NCBI GenBank assembly: GCA_016933025.1
Contig: JAFGBT010000023.1
Coordinates: 1-64,000 of the forward strand
Direction: 5' to 3'
From: Spirochaetota bacterium
GTDB taxonomy: Bacteria; Spirochaetota; UBA4802; UBA5550
Length of the DNA stretch: 64,000 bases
Shown: piece by piece, positions 17,093 to 26,110 of the stretch
Numbering within the stretch: position 1 is the stretch's first letter
Layout: each line of letters opens with the position of its first letter
Translations under genes and position numbers: made by a program
Notes under the pieces: model-generated
Databases searched by the model: none
Told to the model about the DNA's origin: nothing
What the model saw: only the letters and a program-made list of their open reading frames with translations

Positions 17093-18436
17093 ATGAAAAC
17101 AAGAACAATCACCGGAGTCATTATCTGTCTCATGGCCTTTGCAGTTTCCGCGGCGGCCGCCCCGAATTCGAAGACAGAGGACCTTTACAAGTATCTCTCA
17201 AAAAAAGTAATCAGCGAGAAGGATTCAGCGTTCGTGGACGGCCTGAACGCCCGCTCACGCGGCCTTGACTGGTCGGCGGCGAAAAAAATCGACCTGAAGG
17301 GCAACCTCCGCATACTGAAAGCAAAAACTGATGGAGAAAAAGGCGCGCCCGGACCCCTGTATTTCATCCGCGACACTGAGGACAACATGCACATCCTCTC
17401 CATGCCGGAAGAAGGAGGACCTTCCGCTGAAGCGCTTAAAAAGATGTCGGAAAACAGGATGTACTTCAACCTGGAAACTGCCGCCGGGGACTACGACGGA
17501 AGGGCATACTCCTTCGCCCGGCTTGCCGGCGAGCCGAAGGCCATTCTGCTCGACCGCGTATTCAAGATACTGATCGTGCTTATGCTCTTCCTGGTCATGG
17601 TGGGCATGGGGCTCACCCTGAAGATAAGCGATTTCACCGTGGTCTTCCGCAAACCACTCGGGATAGTCATCGGCGTGATCTGCCAATACGGCGTGATGCC
17701 GCTCGTCGCGCTCGGGCTGAGCCATGTCTTCGGCTATTATGAGGCCTATCCGTTCATTTACCTGGGCCTGATCCTCGCGACCGCGAGCCCGGCCGGGGTG
17801 ACATCGAACCTGCTGACCCACTTCGCCAAGGGCGACCTTGCCCTTTCAATCTCCCTTACCTCGATCTCCACGGTTCTCGCCCTTTTCTGCATGCCCCTGC
17901 TCCTCTCGCTCTACGGGAACACCGGCCCCGGGACGAGCGTACCGGCGCTCCTCATCGCCCAGACCATTATCGTGCTGGTCATCATACCCCTCGGGGTGGG
18001 GATGACGATACGGGCCAAATTCGAAAAGATAGCCCTGAAAGCCGCGCCGATCTTTTCCGCCATGGGCCTGATTACGGTAATCTTCATAATGGCGACCGGT
18101 GTGGTTGCGAACATCGACGCTCTTGCCGACACCGAGCGTTACAATGTCTCCTTCTATTTTAGCCCCATGTTACTCGCCGCAGCGGGGATGATAATAGGCA
18201 TGGTCGTGGCCAAGATCATCCGCCTCCCGGCGAGACAGATCAGGTCCCTTGCATTCGAAACGGGTATGCGCAACTCGGCACTCTCCCTGACTATCGCGAT
18301 CCTGATCCAGGACCAGATCGGCGACTTTTACAGCTCACTCTTCATGGTCAACGGCGTCTACGGCATTGCGATGTACATTCCCGGGCTAATCACGGTGCAG
18401 CTCTTCAGAAAGTTCTCTTCCGACAAGGAAGCGTAG
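17093..18436 (+). CDS. Bile acid:sodium symporter (BASS/SBF) family protein with N-terminal extracytoplasmic domain
   Basis: The 447-residue protein begins with a signal peptide (cleavage probably after SAAA). An extracytoplasmic domain of about 125 residues follows, with no family I can name. About nine or ten hydrophobic helices then run from residue 151. The membrane part resembles SBF/BASS sodium symporters: GLTLKISDF near the first helices, LATASPAGVTSNLLTHFAKGD in the unwound crossover region, and FETGMRNSALSLTIA in the second. The substrate is unknown; BASS members carry bile acids, pyruvate, pantoate and other organic anions. The start at 17093 has an AGGCAGGA ribosome site; an in-frame start 46 codons upstream does not give a signal peptide. 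Confidence 0.85.
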   Translation: MKTRTITGVIICLMAFAVSAAAAPNSKTEDLYKYLSKKVISEKDSAFVDGLNARSRGLDWSAAKKIDLKGNLRILKAKTDGEKGAPGPLYFIRDTEDNMHILSMPEEGGPSAEALKKMSENRMYFNLETAAGDYDGRAYSFARLAGEPKAILLDRVFKILIVLMLFLVMVGMGLTLKISDFTVVFRKPLGIVIGVICQYGVMPLVALGLSHVFGYYEAYPFIYLGLILATASPAGVTSNLLTHFAKGDLALSISLTSISTVLALFCMPLLLSLYGNTGPGTSVPALLIAQTIIVLVIIPLGVGMTIRAKFEKIALKAAPIFSAMGLITVIFIMATGVVANIDALADTERYNVSFYFSPMLLAAAGMIIGMVVAKIIRLPARQIRSLAFETGMRNSALSLTIAILIQDQIGDFYSSLFMVNGVYGIAMYIPGLITVQLFRKFSSDKEA

Positions 18437-18443
18437 AAACACA

Positions 18444-18470
18444 AACGCCGCGGCTGAAAGCCGCGGCGTT
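18444..18470 (+). terminator. Terminator after the BASS symporter gene
   Basis: A perfect 12-bp stem (AACGCCGCGGCT / AGCCGCGGCGTT) with a GAA loop starts 7 nt after the stop and is followed by ATCATTT. The stem is strong and the T-tract short. It separates the symporter gene from argG. Confidence 0.7.
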
Positions 18471-18568
18471 ATCATTTACGCCCCTCCCTGAAAAAATCCG
18501 ATTTTTTCATTGAAAAAATTATCGATAGGGACACGCTTGGCAGCAGTACATCGAGCGAGGTGCCGTAT

Positions 18569-19771
18569 ATGAACATCAAAAAAGTCGTTCTCGCCTACTC
18601 GGGCGGCCTTGACACATCAATCATCGTCAAGTGGCTCCTGGAGACCTACGGCTGCGAGGTTGTGTGCGTCGCCGCAGACGTGGGACAGGAGGAAGAGCTT
18701 GACGGCCTGGATGAAAAGGCCAGGAAGACCGGCGCGAGCAAGTGCTACATCGAAGACCTGAAAGAGGAATTCGTCACCGACTACGTGTTCCGGGCCATCA
18801 AGGCCAACGCCATCTACGAGAACCGGTACCTGATGGGGACGTCGCTGGCGCGCCCCATCATCGCCAAACGCCAGGTCGAGATAGCCCTGAAGGAAAAGGC
18901 CGACGCCGTGTGCCATGGCGCAACCGGCAAGGGGAACGACCAGGTGCGCTTCGAGATGACCTACATGGCGCTGGCACCCGAGCTGAAGATCATCGCGCCC
19001 TGGCGCATCTGGGACCTCGACTCGCGCTCCAAGCTGTTCGACTACGCGGAGAAGCACAATATTCCGGTCCCGGTCACCAAGGACAAGCCGTACAGCATGG
19101 ACAGGAACATCCTCCATATCTCCTACGAGGGCGGGATACTCGAGGACCCGTACCGGGAGGCGGACGAAAGCATGTTCATCCTGACAAAGTCGCCGGAGAA
19201 GGCACCGGACAAAGCGACCTACCTGGAGATCGGCTTCGAGCAGGGAATCCCCGTCTCCCTTGACGGACAGAAGCTCAAGCCGGTGGAGCTTATGAAGAAG
19301 CTCAACAGGCTGGCGGGAGAGAACGGGGTCGGCAGGGTCGACATCGTGGAGAACCGCCTGGTCGGCATCAAGTCTCGCGGCGTGTACGAGACCCCGGCCG
19401 GCACTGTGCTCCACATGGCCCACCGCGACCTGGAGTCCATCACATTAGACCGCGAGACCCAGCACCAGAAGGACCGGCTGGCCCACGAGTACGCGGAGCT
19501 GGTCTACTACGGCCTCTGGTTCACCAGGAAACGCGAGGCCATGGACGCCTACATCGACTCGACGCAGAAAAATGTTACGGGCACCGTGCGGGTCAAGCTC
19601 TACAAGGGAAGCTGCACGGTTGTCGGACGCAAATCGCCGGTCACCCTGTACGAGCCCGACATCGCCACCTTCGACGCGAGCTCGCTCTACGACCAGAAGG
19701 ACGCAAGCGGCTTCCTCCGGATATTCGGATTGCCGCTCAGGGTTGAGGCGCTGTTGAAGAAGAAAAGATAA
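18569..19771 (+). CDS. argG: Argininosuccinate synthase
   Basis: ArgG joins citrulline and aspartate with ATP to form argininosuccinate. The 400 residues have the N-type ATP pyrophosphatase loop [12 protein letters not shown] at the N-terminus, the [12 protein letters not shown] segment, and the [10 protein letters not shown] region near the end. Length is normal. The ATG at 18569 was chosen because an AGG lies 8 nt before it; a GTG three codons upstream is also open. It completes the arginine genes seen here (argJ, argD, argF, argG). argB, argC and argH are not in the window. Confidence 0.97.
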   Translation: MNIKKVVLAYSGGLDTSIIVKWLLETYGCEVVCVAADVGQEEELDGLDEKARKTGASKCYIEDLKEEFVTDYVFRAIKANAIYENRYLMGTSLARPIIAKRQVEIALKEKADAVCHGATGKGNDQVRFEMTYMALAPELKIIAPWRIWDLDSRSKLFDYAEKHNIPVPVTKDKPYSMDRNILHISYEGGILEDPYREADESMFILTKSPEKAPDKATYLEIGFEQGIPVSLDGQKLKPVELMKKLNRLAGENGVGRVDIVENRLVGIKSRGVYETPAGTVLHMAHRDLESITLDRETQHQKDRLAHEYAELVYYGLWFTRKREAMDAYIDSTQKNVTGTVRVKLYKGSCTVVGRKSPVTLYEPDIATFDASSLYDQKDASGFLRIFGLPLRVEALLKKKR

Positions 19772-19787
19772 TTGTTATGGGGTGCAC

Positions 19788-20429
19788 ATGTCCATAGACC
19801 TGCCAATTATTCTTTTCAACCTCTACTACATCGGCGTGGCCGTGGCCTTCCTGATCCGGGAGATACTGTGGCTCAGGACCGTCATGATCATGGCGGGCTC
19901 ATGCGTCATCGCGTACGGGGCATTGACGCACAATAGCATTATCATATTCTGGAACACTATCTTTGTCTGCATCAACACCTTCCAGGTGGTGCGCCTCATA
20001 CTGGAGCGCAGGCCGGTCGCCGTTGACGCCGATATAGCGGACATCTATCGGAACGTCTTTCCCGCCATGACGCCGCAGGAGTTTCTCCGCTTCTGGCACA
20101 TGGGATCGCTCCATTCGGTCGAGGACGAAAAACTATGTACCCAGGGCATCATACAGAGCCACCTGCTGCTTGTTATTAACGGCAACGCCGGCGTCATCAG
20201 GGAAGGCCATGAAATCGCGTTGCTGGGCAGGGGGTCATTTGTCGCGGAGATGGGGTTCATTACGCAAAAACCGGCCTCCGCCACCGTCATGGCCCGGGGA
20301 CGCGCCGACTATATCGCGTGGAGCAGGAAGAAACTGACCTACATGGAAAAGGCGGAGCCGCAGCTCTACAACAAGCTCCAGTTCATCCTCAGCAGGGACC
20401 TGGTTCACAAGCTCGAGAAGCATCAGTAG
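19788..20429 (+). CDS. Popeye-domain (POPDC-like) membrane protein
   Basis: The 213-residue protein has three hydrophobic helices in the first 75 residues, followed by a cyclic-nucleotide-binding-like beta roll. The order and sequence resemble animal Popeye proteins: the helix NTIFVCINTFQVVRLILERR, a DIADIYRNVFPAMTPQEF segment, the barrel, then WSRKKLTYMEK and FILSRDLVHKL at the end. In the phosphate-binding segment (FVAEMGFITQKPASATV) the Gly before the conserved Glu is Ala, and the Arg that contacts the cyclic phosphate in Crp-type domains is Ala. Nucleotide binding may therefore be altered or lost. It starts 16 nt after argG and is probably co-transcribed. A GTG two codons earlier is an alternative start. 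Confidence 0.8.
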   Translation: MSIDLPIILFNLYYIGVAVAFLIREILWLRTVMIMAGSCVIAYGALTHNSIIIFWNTIFVCINTFQVVRLILERRPVAVDADIADIYRNVFPAMTPQEFLRFWHMGSLHSVEDEKLCTQGIIQSHLLLVINGNAGVIREGHEIALLGRGSFVAEMGFITQKPASATVMARGRADYIAWSRKKLTYMEKAEPQLYNKLQFILSRDLVHKLEKHQ

Positions 20430-20571
20430 AAATCCCGTGACGGGCGATAAACCGTGTTCACACCGGCATATTTTTGATATGTCATAATACTGCCAGACTT
20501 TATAAACCCTCTATGCTACTATAACATTGAGAAATTATACTGAAATATACAGTATCACATGGAGGGCCGCA

Positions 20572-22467
20572 ATGATAAAGAAATCATTATTCCCCATACT
20601 CATACTCCTTGCCGCATTACTGCCCGGCTGTACCGGCAGCGGAGGCAATTCGCTCCAGGCCCTTCTCCTCGGATTCGCCAGCAGAGGGGGCGGCGAAAAC
20701 GAAACGGCGCCCTCGGGCTTCGCCTATACGACGCCGGTGACCTATACGCAGTGGGTCGAAATCACGCCCAACGTACCGACGGTCACCGGCACGGTCACCT
20801 CATGGTCGGTCGACCCGGACCTGCCGGTCGGATTGACGATTGACGGCGATGGCACGATATCCGGCACGCCCACGGCGCTGCAGGCCGAAACATCGTACAC
20901 GGTGACGGCCGGTAACGATGGCGGCTCCACCACGGCGACCATCTTGATCACGGTCAACGACGCGCCGCCCTCGGGCCTCGCCTACACAACGCCGGTTATC
21001 TACACCCAAGGGGTCGAAATCACGCCGAACGAGCCCTCAGTCACCGGCACGGTGACCTCGTGGTCGGTCGACCCGGACCTGCCGGAGGGACTGGCGCTCG
21101 ACCCGGCGACCGGCACGATATCCGGCACGCCGGCTGCCGTGCAGGCCGCGGCGGACTACACCGTAACCGCGGGCAACTCGGGCGGCTCCGACACGGCGGT
21201 GATTCGGATCACCATTAACCACGCGCCGCCCACCGGACTCGCCTATACGACGCCGGTGAACTATACCCGTGGTGTTGAAATCCCGGACAACGTGCCGGCA
21301 GTCACCGGCACGGTCACCTCGTGGTCGGTCGACCCGGACCTGCCGGAGGGACTGATCCTCGAAACCGACGGGAGGATATCCGGCACGCCGACGACACTGC
21401 AATCTTCGACGCAGTACACGGTGACCGCCTCCAACTCGGGCGGCTTCGACACGGCCGATATCTGGATCGAAATCACCGAAGAGCTGCCGCCGCCGCCCTC
21501 AGGCCTATCCTACACAACCCCGGTGGTCTACACGATTGCACAAGCCATCACTCCCAACGAGCCGACGGTCACCGGCACGGTCACCTCGTGGTCGGTCGAC
21601 CCGGCCCTGCCGGAGGGACTGACGCTCGACCCGGTCACCGGGACGATATCCGGCACGCCGGCGGAGGTCCTGCCGTCCGCGCCCTACACCGTGACCGCCG
21701 CGAACTCGGGAGGCTACACCACGGCCGTGGTCCAGATCGCCATTGACTGCGGCGGCGCCGCGGGCGCGGTGAGCGGCCTGACGGCCACGGACGGCGCCTA
21801 CGGCAATCAGGTCTCCCTCGACTGGGAGGCCGCGGACAACGCGATCTTCTACCGGGTATACCGGGCCCAGGAATTCCTGACGACCAGCACGCCGGCCGTT
21901 CAGGTGGGGGGAAACATCTACGGGACCGAATTCAACGACACGACCGTAGGGCCGGGGCTCCACTCGTACTATGTGGTCGCGTACAGCTACTGCGGCGCGG
22001 GCGGAACCAGCGACACGGACACCGGCTACCGCACGATCACCGACTACGAGTTCTTCGACGAAGGGTACGCGGAGCTGGAGCCGCTGATGGTCTGGCTGCA
22101 GACCGCAAATCTTATGGTTTATCCGCAGACTGTCCCCGGCACGGTAAGCGGACAATTCGTGTATGACGTGGATGTGAATTGGTTAACCTTTGCAGCAACG
22201 GCCACTCTCACCTTTACCGATTACAGCAACTATTATCTGACCGGTAACGGCGTTGTGAATATTGAAATTGACAATATTCTTGATATGGGCAATGCCATCG
22301 CCACGGGCACCGTGTACGTGACCGGCATATACAACGGCTACGTAAGGTTTGACGATATCGAGGTAGACGTCGGAACCGGCACGTTCATCGGCGGCAACTA
22401 TGCCGTGAGCCAGGACGGGGGGGTGACCGAGACAATCATTCCCGGCGATTATATTCCGGGCGAATGA
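20572..22467 (+). CDS. Lipoprotein with four tandem putative-Ig (He_PIG) repeats and a fibronectin-like domain
   Basis: The 631-residue protein has a lipoprotein signal (LLPGC, Cys20) and a strong GGAGGG ribosome site 5 nt before the ATG at 20572. From about residue 45 to 395 there are four repeats of 86-89 residues, each with the pattern Y-T-T-P-V, SWSVDPDLP, GTISGTP and YTVTA, the He_PIG family. The DNA of the repeats is also highly similar. A fibronectin type III-like segment follows (about 400-500; VSLDWEAADNAIFYRVYR). The C-terminal 130 residues of beta strands I cannot assign. Probably a surface or periplasmic protein with a binding or spacer role. Confidence 0.85.
   Translation: MIKKSLFPILILLAALLPGCTGSGGNSLQALLLGFASRGGGENETAPSGFAYTTPVTYTQWVEITPNVPTVTGTVTSWSVDPDLPVGLTIDGDGTISGTPTALQAETSYTVTAGNDGGSTTATILITVNDAPPSGLAYTTPVIYTQGVEITPNEPSVTGTVTSWSVDPDLPEGLALDPATGTISGTPAAVQAAADYTVTAGNSGGSDTAVIRITINHAPPTGLAYTTPVNYTRGVEIPDNVPAVTGTVTSWSVDPDLPEGLILETDGRISGTPTTLQSSTQYTVTASNSGGFDTADIWIEITEELPPPPSGLSYTTPVVYTIAQAITPNEPTVTGTVTSWSVDPALPEGLTLDPVTGTISGTPAEVLPSAPYTVTAANSGGYTTAVVQIAIDCGGAAGAVSGLTATDGAYGNQVSLDWEAADNAIFYRVYRAQEFLTTSTPAVQVGGNIYGTEFNDTTVGPGLHSYYVVAYSYCGAGGTSDTDTGYRTITDYEFFDEGYAELEPLMVWLQTANLMVYPQTVPGTVSGQFVYDVDVNWLTFAATATLTFTDYSNYYLTGNGVVNIEIDNILDMGNAIATGTVYVTGIYNGYVRFDDIEVDVGTGTFIGGNYAVSQDGGVTETIIPGDYIPGE
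20709..21750 (+). repeat. Four tandem repeats coding Ig-like domains
   Basis: Near-identical words such as GTCACCGGCACGGTCACCTC and TGGTCGGTCGACCCG recur at intervals of 258, 261 and 267 nt inside the Ig-repeat lipoprotein gene. All intervals are multiples of three, so copy number could change without breaking the frame. Confidence 0.85.
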
Positions 22468-22587
22468 TCCTGATCCCTGGATATTGAACGGGAAGCAGCG
22501 GGCAAAAGATATGGAGGACCCGCGGGGGCGCTGATCGGCGCTTCCCGCGGGACGGCATGTCCCCGGGAGCAATCGCGGATACCGCTG

Positions 22588-24147
22588 TTATTTACTCTCC
22601 AGAGCCTCGATGACCCCGGCCCCCACCGCGTCGCCCCAGACGTTTACCGTCGTCCTGAACCGGTCAAGGAGCCAGTCGATGGTGAGGAGGAGCCCGATGC
22701 CCTCCAGGGGAAGGCCCACTGCGTTCAGGACTATGACCATGGTCACGAGCCCCGCCTCCGGGATGCCCGCCGCTCCGATGGCCGCCAGCGTGGCCGTGAG
22801 AAAGATGATCACCTGCGCGGCTCCTCCCAGGTCCACTCCGTATACCTGGGCGATGAACATGGCTGCAACCGCCTCGTAGAGCGCCGTGCCGTCCATGTTC
22901 ATCGTGGCCCCGATCGGCAAAACGAAGCTCGATACCCGCCGGGACACGCCGTTTTCCGCCTCCACCCCCTCCATGGTGAGAGGAAGCGTCGCCGAGCTCG
23001 AGGCCGTGGAAAAGGCGTTCAGGAGAGCGGGAACGACGCCGGACATGAACCTGAAGGGATTTCGCCTGCCGAACAGCACAAGAATAAGGGGAAGCACAAG
23101 AAAGGCGTGTATGGACAGCCCCATCACGACAGTGGCGAAATACTTCCCCAGCCCCAGCAGCTCGGGCAGAAAGCCGGAAAAGCCCCCCGCCGCGCCGATC
23201 CGCGCGGATATGATGCCGAATATCCCGAAGGGGACGAAGAGCATTATCCATTCGACGATTGTATGGATAGCGTCGTTTATGACGGCGATTATTTCATTAA
23301 CCGCAGCCCCCTTATCTCCGAGCGAAGAGAGAGCGATGCCGAACAGAATCGCAAAAAAAATCAGCGCGAGGAAATCCATGTTCACCATGGCGTAAAAAAT
23401 GTTTCTGGGGATCAGCCCCTCTCTTCCCGTCTTTTTATCACCGACAAGAATCTCCTCGAGAATGCCCGACAGGCCCCGCTCCTGCCTGTCCATGATCCCC
23501 TCCGGCGCGGGAAGGCCTATGCTGATTCCCGTGCCCTGTCGCTTAAGCCGGCTTTCAGTAACAGTGACGGACCCGTCTATTATTGAAACCGGCACCCTTG
23601 ACCGATCAGGCCTGCTCAGATATGCCCGCCGCTCCCTGTCCGTCTCTTCCCATTGTTTCACCGATATTCTCATAGAAGAGGACGATACAATCCGCCCCTG
23701 AAGTCCCTGGTCCGCCAGAACAAGGCGGTATTTAGACCCGTACCGCTCCTTTCCCAGCCTGTCCGATACCAGATGAACCGTCTGCGGCGCGGCGGCGTCA
23801 ATTATATACGAGGCCTCCGGATGATTCTCCCCCGATGATATTCCCTCTCCCGGCCTGATAAGGTTGACCAGGATCAGCCCCGTTATAACAGAGAGCATCG
23901 TCGTCGCGAGATAGTATGCTATAGTCCGTTTTCCCATCCTCCCGACCGAACGGAGATTGCCGAGGCTGGTTATTCCGTTGATTATTGAAAATATGATCAG
24001 CGGAACAACAATCATCATGAGGAGATTCAGGAGGATTTCCCCGAGAAGCGATACCTTTTCGGCATATTCCGGGAGAATGCCCCCAAAAACAAAGCCGGTT
24101 ATAATCGCCAGCACAATTCCGATAAGGATGAATTTCCGGTATGCCAT
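22588..24147 (-). CDS. Dicarboxylate/amino acid:cation symporter (DAACS family) with large insertion
   Basis: The 519-residue protein belongs to the GltP/DctA family of Na+- or H+-coupled carriers for glutamate, aspartate or C4-dicarboxylates. Family motifs are present: MMIVVPLIIFSIINGI near the N-terminus, AFSTASSSATLPLTM (serine-rich re-entrant loop), and MNMDGTALYEAVAAMFIAQVYG. An insertion of about 90-100 residues lies between the third and fourth helices (about residues 102-245, a loop normally much shorter). It is charged and probably extracytoplasmic. The start at 24147 has a GGAGAAGGA ribosome site. A longer frame upstream is unlikely. The gene is divergent from the PAP2 gene. Confidence 0.9.
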   Translation of the reverse strand: MAYRKFILIGIVLAIITGFVFGGILPEYAEKVSLLGEILLNLLMMIVVPLIIFSIINGITSLGNLRSVGRMGKRTIAYYLATTMLSVITGLILVNLIRPGEGISSGENHPEASYIIDAAAPQTVHLVSDRLGKERYGSKYRLVLADQGLQGRIVSSSSMRISVKQWEETDRERRAYLSRPDRSRVPVSIIDGSVTVTESRLKRQGTGISIGLPAPEGIMDRQERGLSGILEEILVGDKKTGREGLIPRNIFYAMVNMDFLALIFFAILFGIALSSLGDKGAAVNEIIAVINDAIHTIVEWIMLFVPFGIFGIISARIGAAGGFSGFLPELLGLGKYFATVVMGLSIHAFLVLPLILVLFGRRNPFRFMSGVVPALLNAFSTASSSATLPLTMEGVEAENGVSRRVSSFVLPIGATMNMDGTALYEAVAAMFIAQVYGVDLGGAAQVIIFLTATLAAIGAAGIPEAGLVTMVIVLNAVGLPLEGIGLLLTIDWLLDRFRTTVNVWGDAVGAGVIEALESK

Positions 24148-24427
24148 TCCTTCTCCTGGATTTAAGACGCTGTATAACGATGCGATGCTATTATTGACCG
24201 CAACTGTTTTCTTCGTCAATTGATTATTTGCCCTTCGCGGCAATATGATTGAACGGTCGTTATGCCGTCACAAGGAACGCTCAGCATGTGCGGACCGGAC
24301 CCGTACCCCCGCAAACCGTGCTTGACAGACGGGCCGGTTTCCCCTATAATCACGGAATTCCGGTAAAACATACGCACGATAAAGGCAACCGGCCTCTTCG
24401 GCACAATTGAGAGACCGTACAACAACC

Positions 24428-25423
24428 ATGTTAAGAAGTACTAAAAACATTGTTGTTATCAACCTTCTCATAATCATAATCCTGATTTTCGTCCTCACTG
24501 TACCCGCCTATCCGGAGAAAACTCCAGAACCGGACAGGGAAATTAAAGCGCCTATCCCCCTTGAAGTGAAGGGAATTATCCCATTCCGGACCGACCGGTA
24601 CCGCTATCCAAATACCGTGCTGCTCCCGAGGGCGTTTTCAAGCCTGGCGGCCTGCACGCTTGCATTTCTTGAATGGGACGGCTACGACTGGCTGACCGCC
24701 GGCGGGGTGGCCGCGTCCACGGCGGCCTTCATGGTCCCGGTCAGGGGCCTGTCAGCGGATACCCGGTTCTACTACTGGTTCAGGGACACGAGAGACGAGC
24801 GCATGCAGTTCCTGTTCCCGCACATCGACACGAACGCATGGGTGTGTGTCATTGCCTCGTGGACCGTTTTCTTCTACGGATCGGGATGGATATCGAAAAA
24901 CAAGAGAATTCTGGAGTACATATCGCTGACGCTCGAGGCCATCGGCCTCACCCAGCTCTACCATGTAACCGCCAAGCTGCTGATAGGGCGCGAGGGACCG
25001 ACGCAGGGAAACGGCCGCGGCGTCATCTGGGGACCGCGGCGCGGCATATCATTAATGCCGGAGGGCACGCCATCCGGCCACATTGCCACGCTCTACGCGA
25101 TAACGACCGTCACCGCCGAATACTTCGACAGCTGGCCGCTCAGGATCCTGAGCCACGTCGCGGGAGTCTATTACGCGATCAATCTCATGTACAACAACCA
25201 GCATTTTATTTCGGATATACTATGGGGCGCTTCAATGGGTTATTTTGTCGCGCAATGGGTCGTGAAAAACAGATCGACCAGATATACGTATACGCAGAAT
25301 CATACTGTCAGCGGCATCAGGGTGAAAGAGGCCGGACCGGAACAGCAGGGCGAAGTCCTATTCACTCCCATCTTTAACACGAACACAAAAAAAATTGGAT
25401 TTTCCCTGAGTTATATATTTTAA
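24428..25423 (+). CDS. PAP2-superfamily phosphatase, membrane-associated
   Basis: The 331-residue protein has an N-terminal signal or anchor helix and several further hydrophobic segments. The three PAP2 motifs are visible: KLLIGREGP (K-x6-RP-like, with Gly before Pro), PSGHIAT, and SHVAGVYYAINLMYNNQHFISD (S-x5-7-H-x3-D type with the catalytic His). PAP2 enzymes remove phosphate from lipids such as phosphatidate, undecaprenyl pyrophosphate or lipid A; the substrate here is unknown. The ATG at 24428 was preferred to an upstream TTG. No good ribosome site is seen for either. Confidence 0.85.
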   Translation: MLRSTKNIVVINLLIIIILIFVLTVPAYPEKTPEPDREIKAPIPLEVKGIIPFRTDRYRYPNTVLLPRAFSSLAACTLAFLEWDGYDWLTAGGVAASTAAFMVPVRGLSADTRFYYWFRDTRDERMQFLFPHIDTNAWVCVIASWTVFFYGSGWISKNKRILEYISLTLEAIGLTQLYHVTAKLLIGREGPTQGNGRGVIWGPRRGISLMPEGTPSGHIATLYAITTVTAEYFDSWPLRILSHVAGVYYAINLMYNNQHFISDILWGASMGYFVAQWVVKNRSTRYTYTQNHTVSGIRVKEAGPEQQGEVLFTPIFNTNTKKIGFSLSYIF

Positions 25424-25521
25424 AGCGGATCTCGCAGAGCGCGCAAAGGACGCAGAGAAAGTGTATGGCTTTCTTCAGCTAACCATGCTCTTCTTCCTCA
25501 GCGACCACTGCATTGAAAAAA

Positions 25522-25815
25522 CTATTTGTACTGCTCGATGACCTTTTTTCGTTCATCCTCCGGCAGGGACGCGAGATACGATTTCCAGCCGGGGCACCAC
25601 TTGATGTGCCACTTCCAGATTCGGCTGATAATGGATCTGGGATCCCGGTCATAGCGCGCCTTCATGGGGCACTCCGCGCATTTAGCAGTCGCAGCTTTTT
25701 TCACGTCGACCTCCTCTTTGCCGCTGCATGCCATGAGGCCCGCGACCGCCGTCCAGAAAACGGCAAGGCCTCCCGCCTGCAGGAATTGTTTTTTTGAGAG
25801 CTTGTTGTCTATCAT
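25522..25815 (-). CDS. Small Cys-containing lipoprotein
   Basis: This 97-residue protein starts with a short basic N-terminus and a hydrophobic stretch ending in a lipobox (LMAC, Cys30). The segment KKQFLQAGG before it is reminiscent of Tat-like signals but lacks twin arginines. The mature part has CAECP and KWCPGW motifs, which could bind a metal or form disulfides, and a charged helical C-terminus. It has a GGAGG ribosome site. Family not recognised. It lies alone between a PAP2 gene and the RHS gene terminator. Confidence 0.65.
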   Translation of the reverse strand: MIDNKLSKKQFLQAGGLAVFWTAVAGLMACSGKEEVDVKKAATAKCAECPMKARYDRDPRSIISRIWKWHIKWCPGWKSYLASLPEDERKKVIEQYK

Positions 25816-26036
25816 ATCTCCCTCCTGAAAATCGAGGAAACTACTGCTTCCTCGGAACCGCCTGATATAACAGAATAGACATCATTGTTGCTATGTTTAA
25901 CATACGGGGAGCTGAGTGACAAGCAAAAAGTTCAGGTCGGGGGTGAAAAATAAATTTAATCCAGCAACACGTTTTGGTCAGCATGAACCGGTAATTATGA
26001 GAATCTGAATGAAAATAATATTCATAATTAAAACAT

Positions 26037-26069
26037 ACGAAGGGCTATTTTATAAAAATAGCCCTTCGT
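26037..26069 (-). terminator. Terminator after the RHS gene
   Basis: A perfect 15-bp inverted repeat (ACGAAGGGCTATTTT and its complement) with a 3-nt loop lies about 42 nt beyond the RHS stop. Read on the minus strand it ends in T-rich sequence (TTTTAATT). The 295-nt gap around it, up to the next gene, has no open frame that could be an immunity gene. Confidence 0.8.
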
Positions 26070-26110
26070 TATTAGTATCTTTTTGAAAAGAATTACTGGC
26101 ATATAGATCA

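Noticed and set aside
20572..22467. CRISPR-like spacing in the repeat region
   Set aside because: The repeats are 258-267 nt, in frame and protein-coding, with no short direct repeats and spacers.
25430..25475. CGCAGAGCGCGCAAAGGACGCAGAG-like stretch after the PAP2 gene
   Set aside because: It resembles a common low-information intergenic repeat and is only one degenerate copy here. No structure or neighbour suggests a function.
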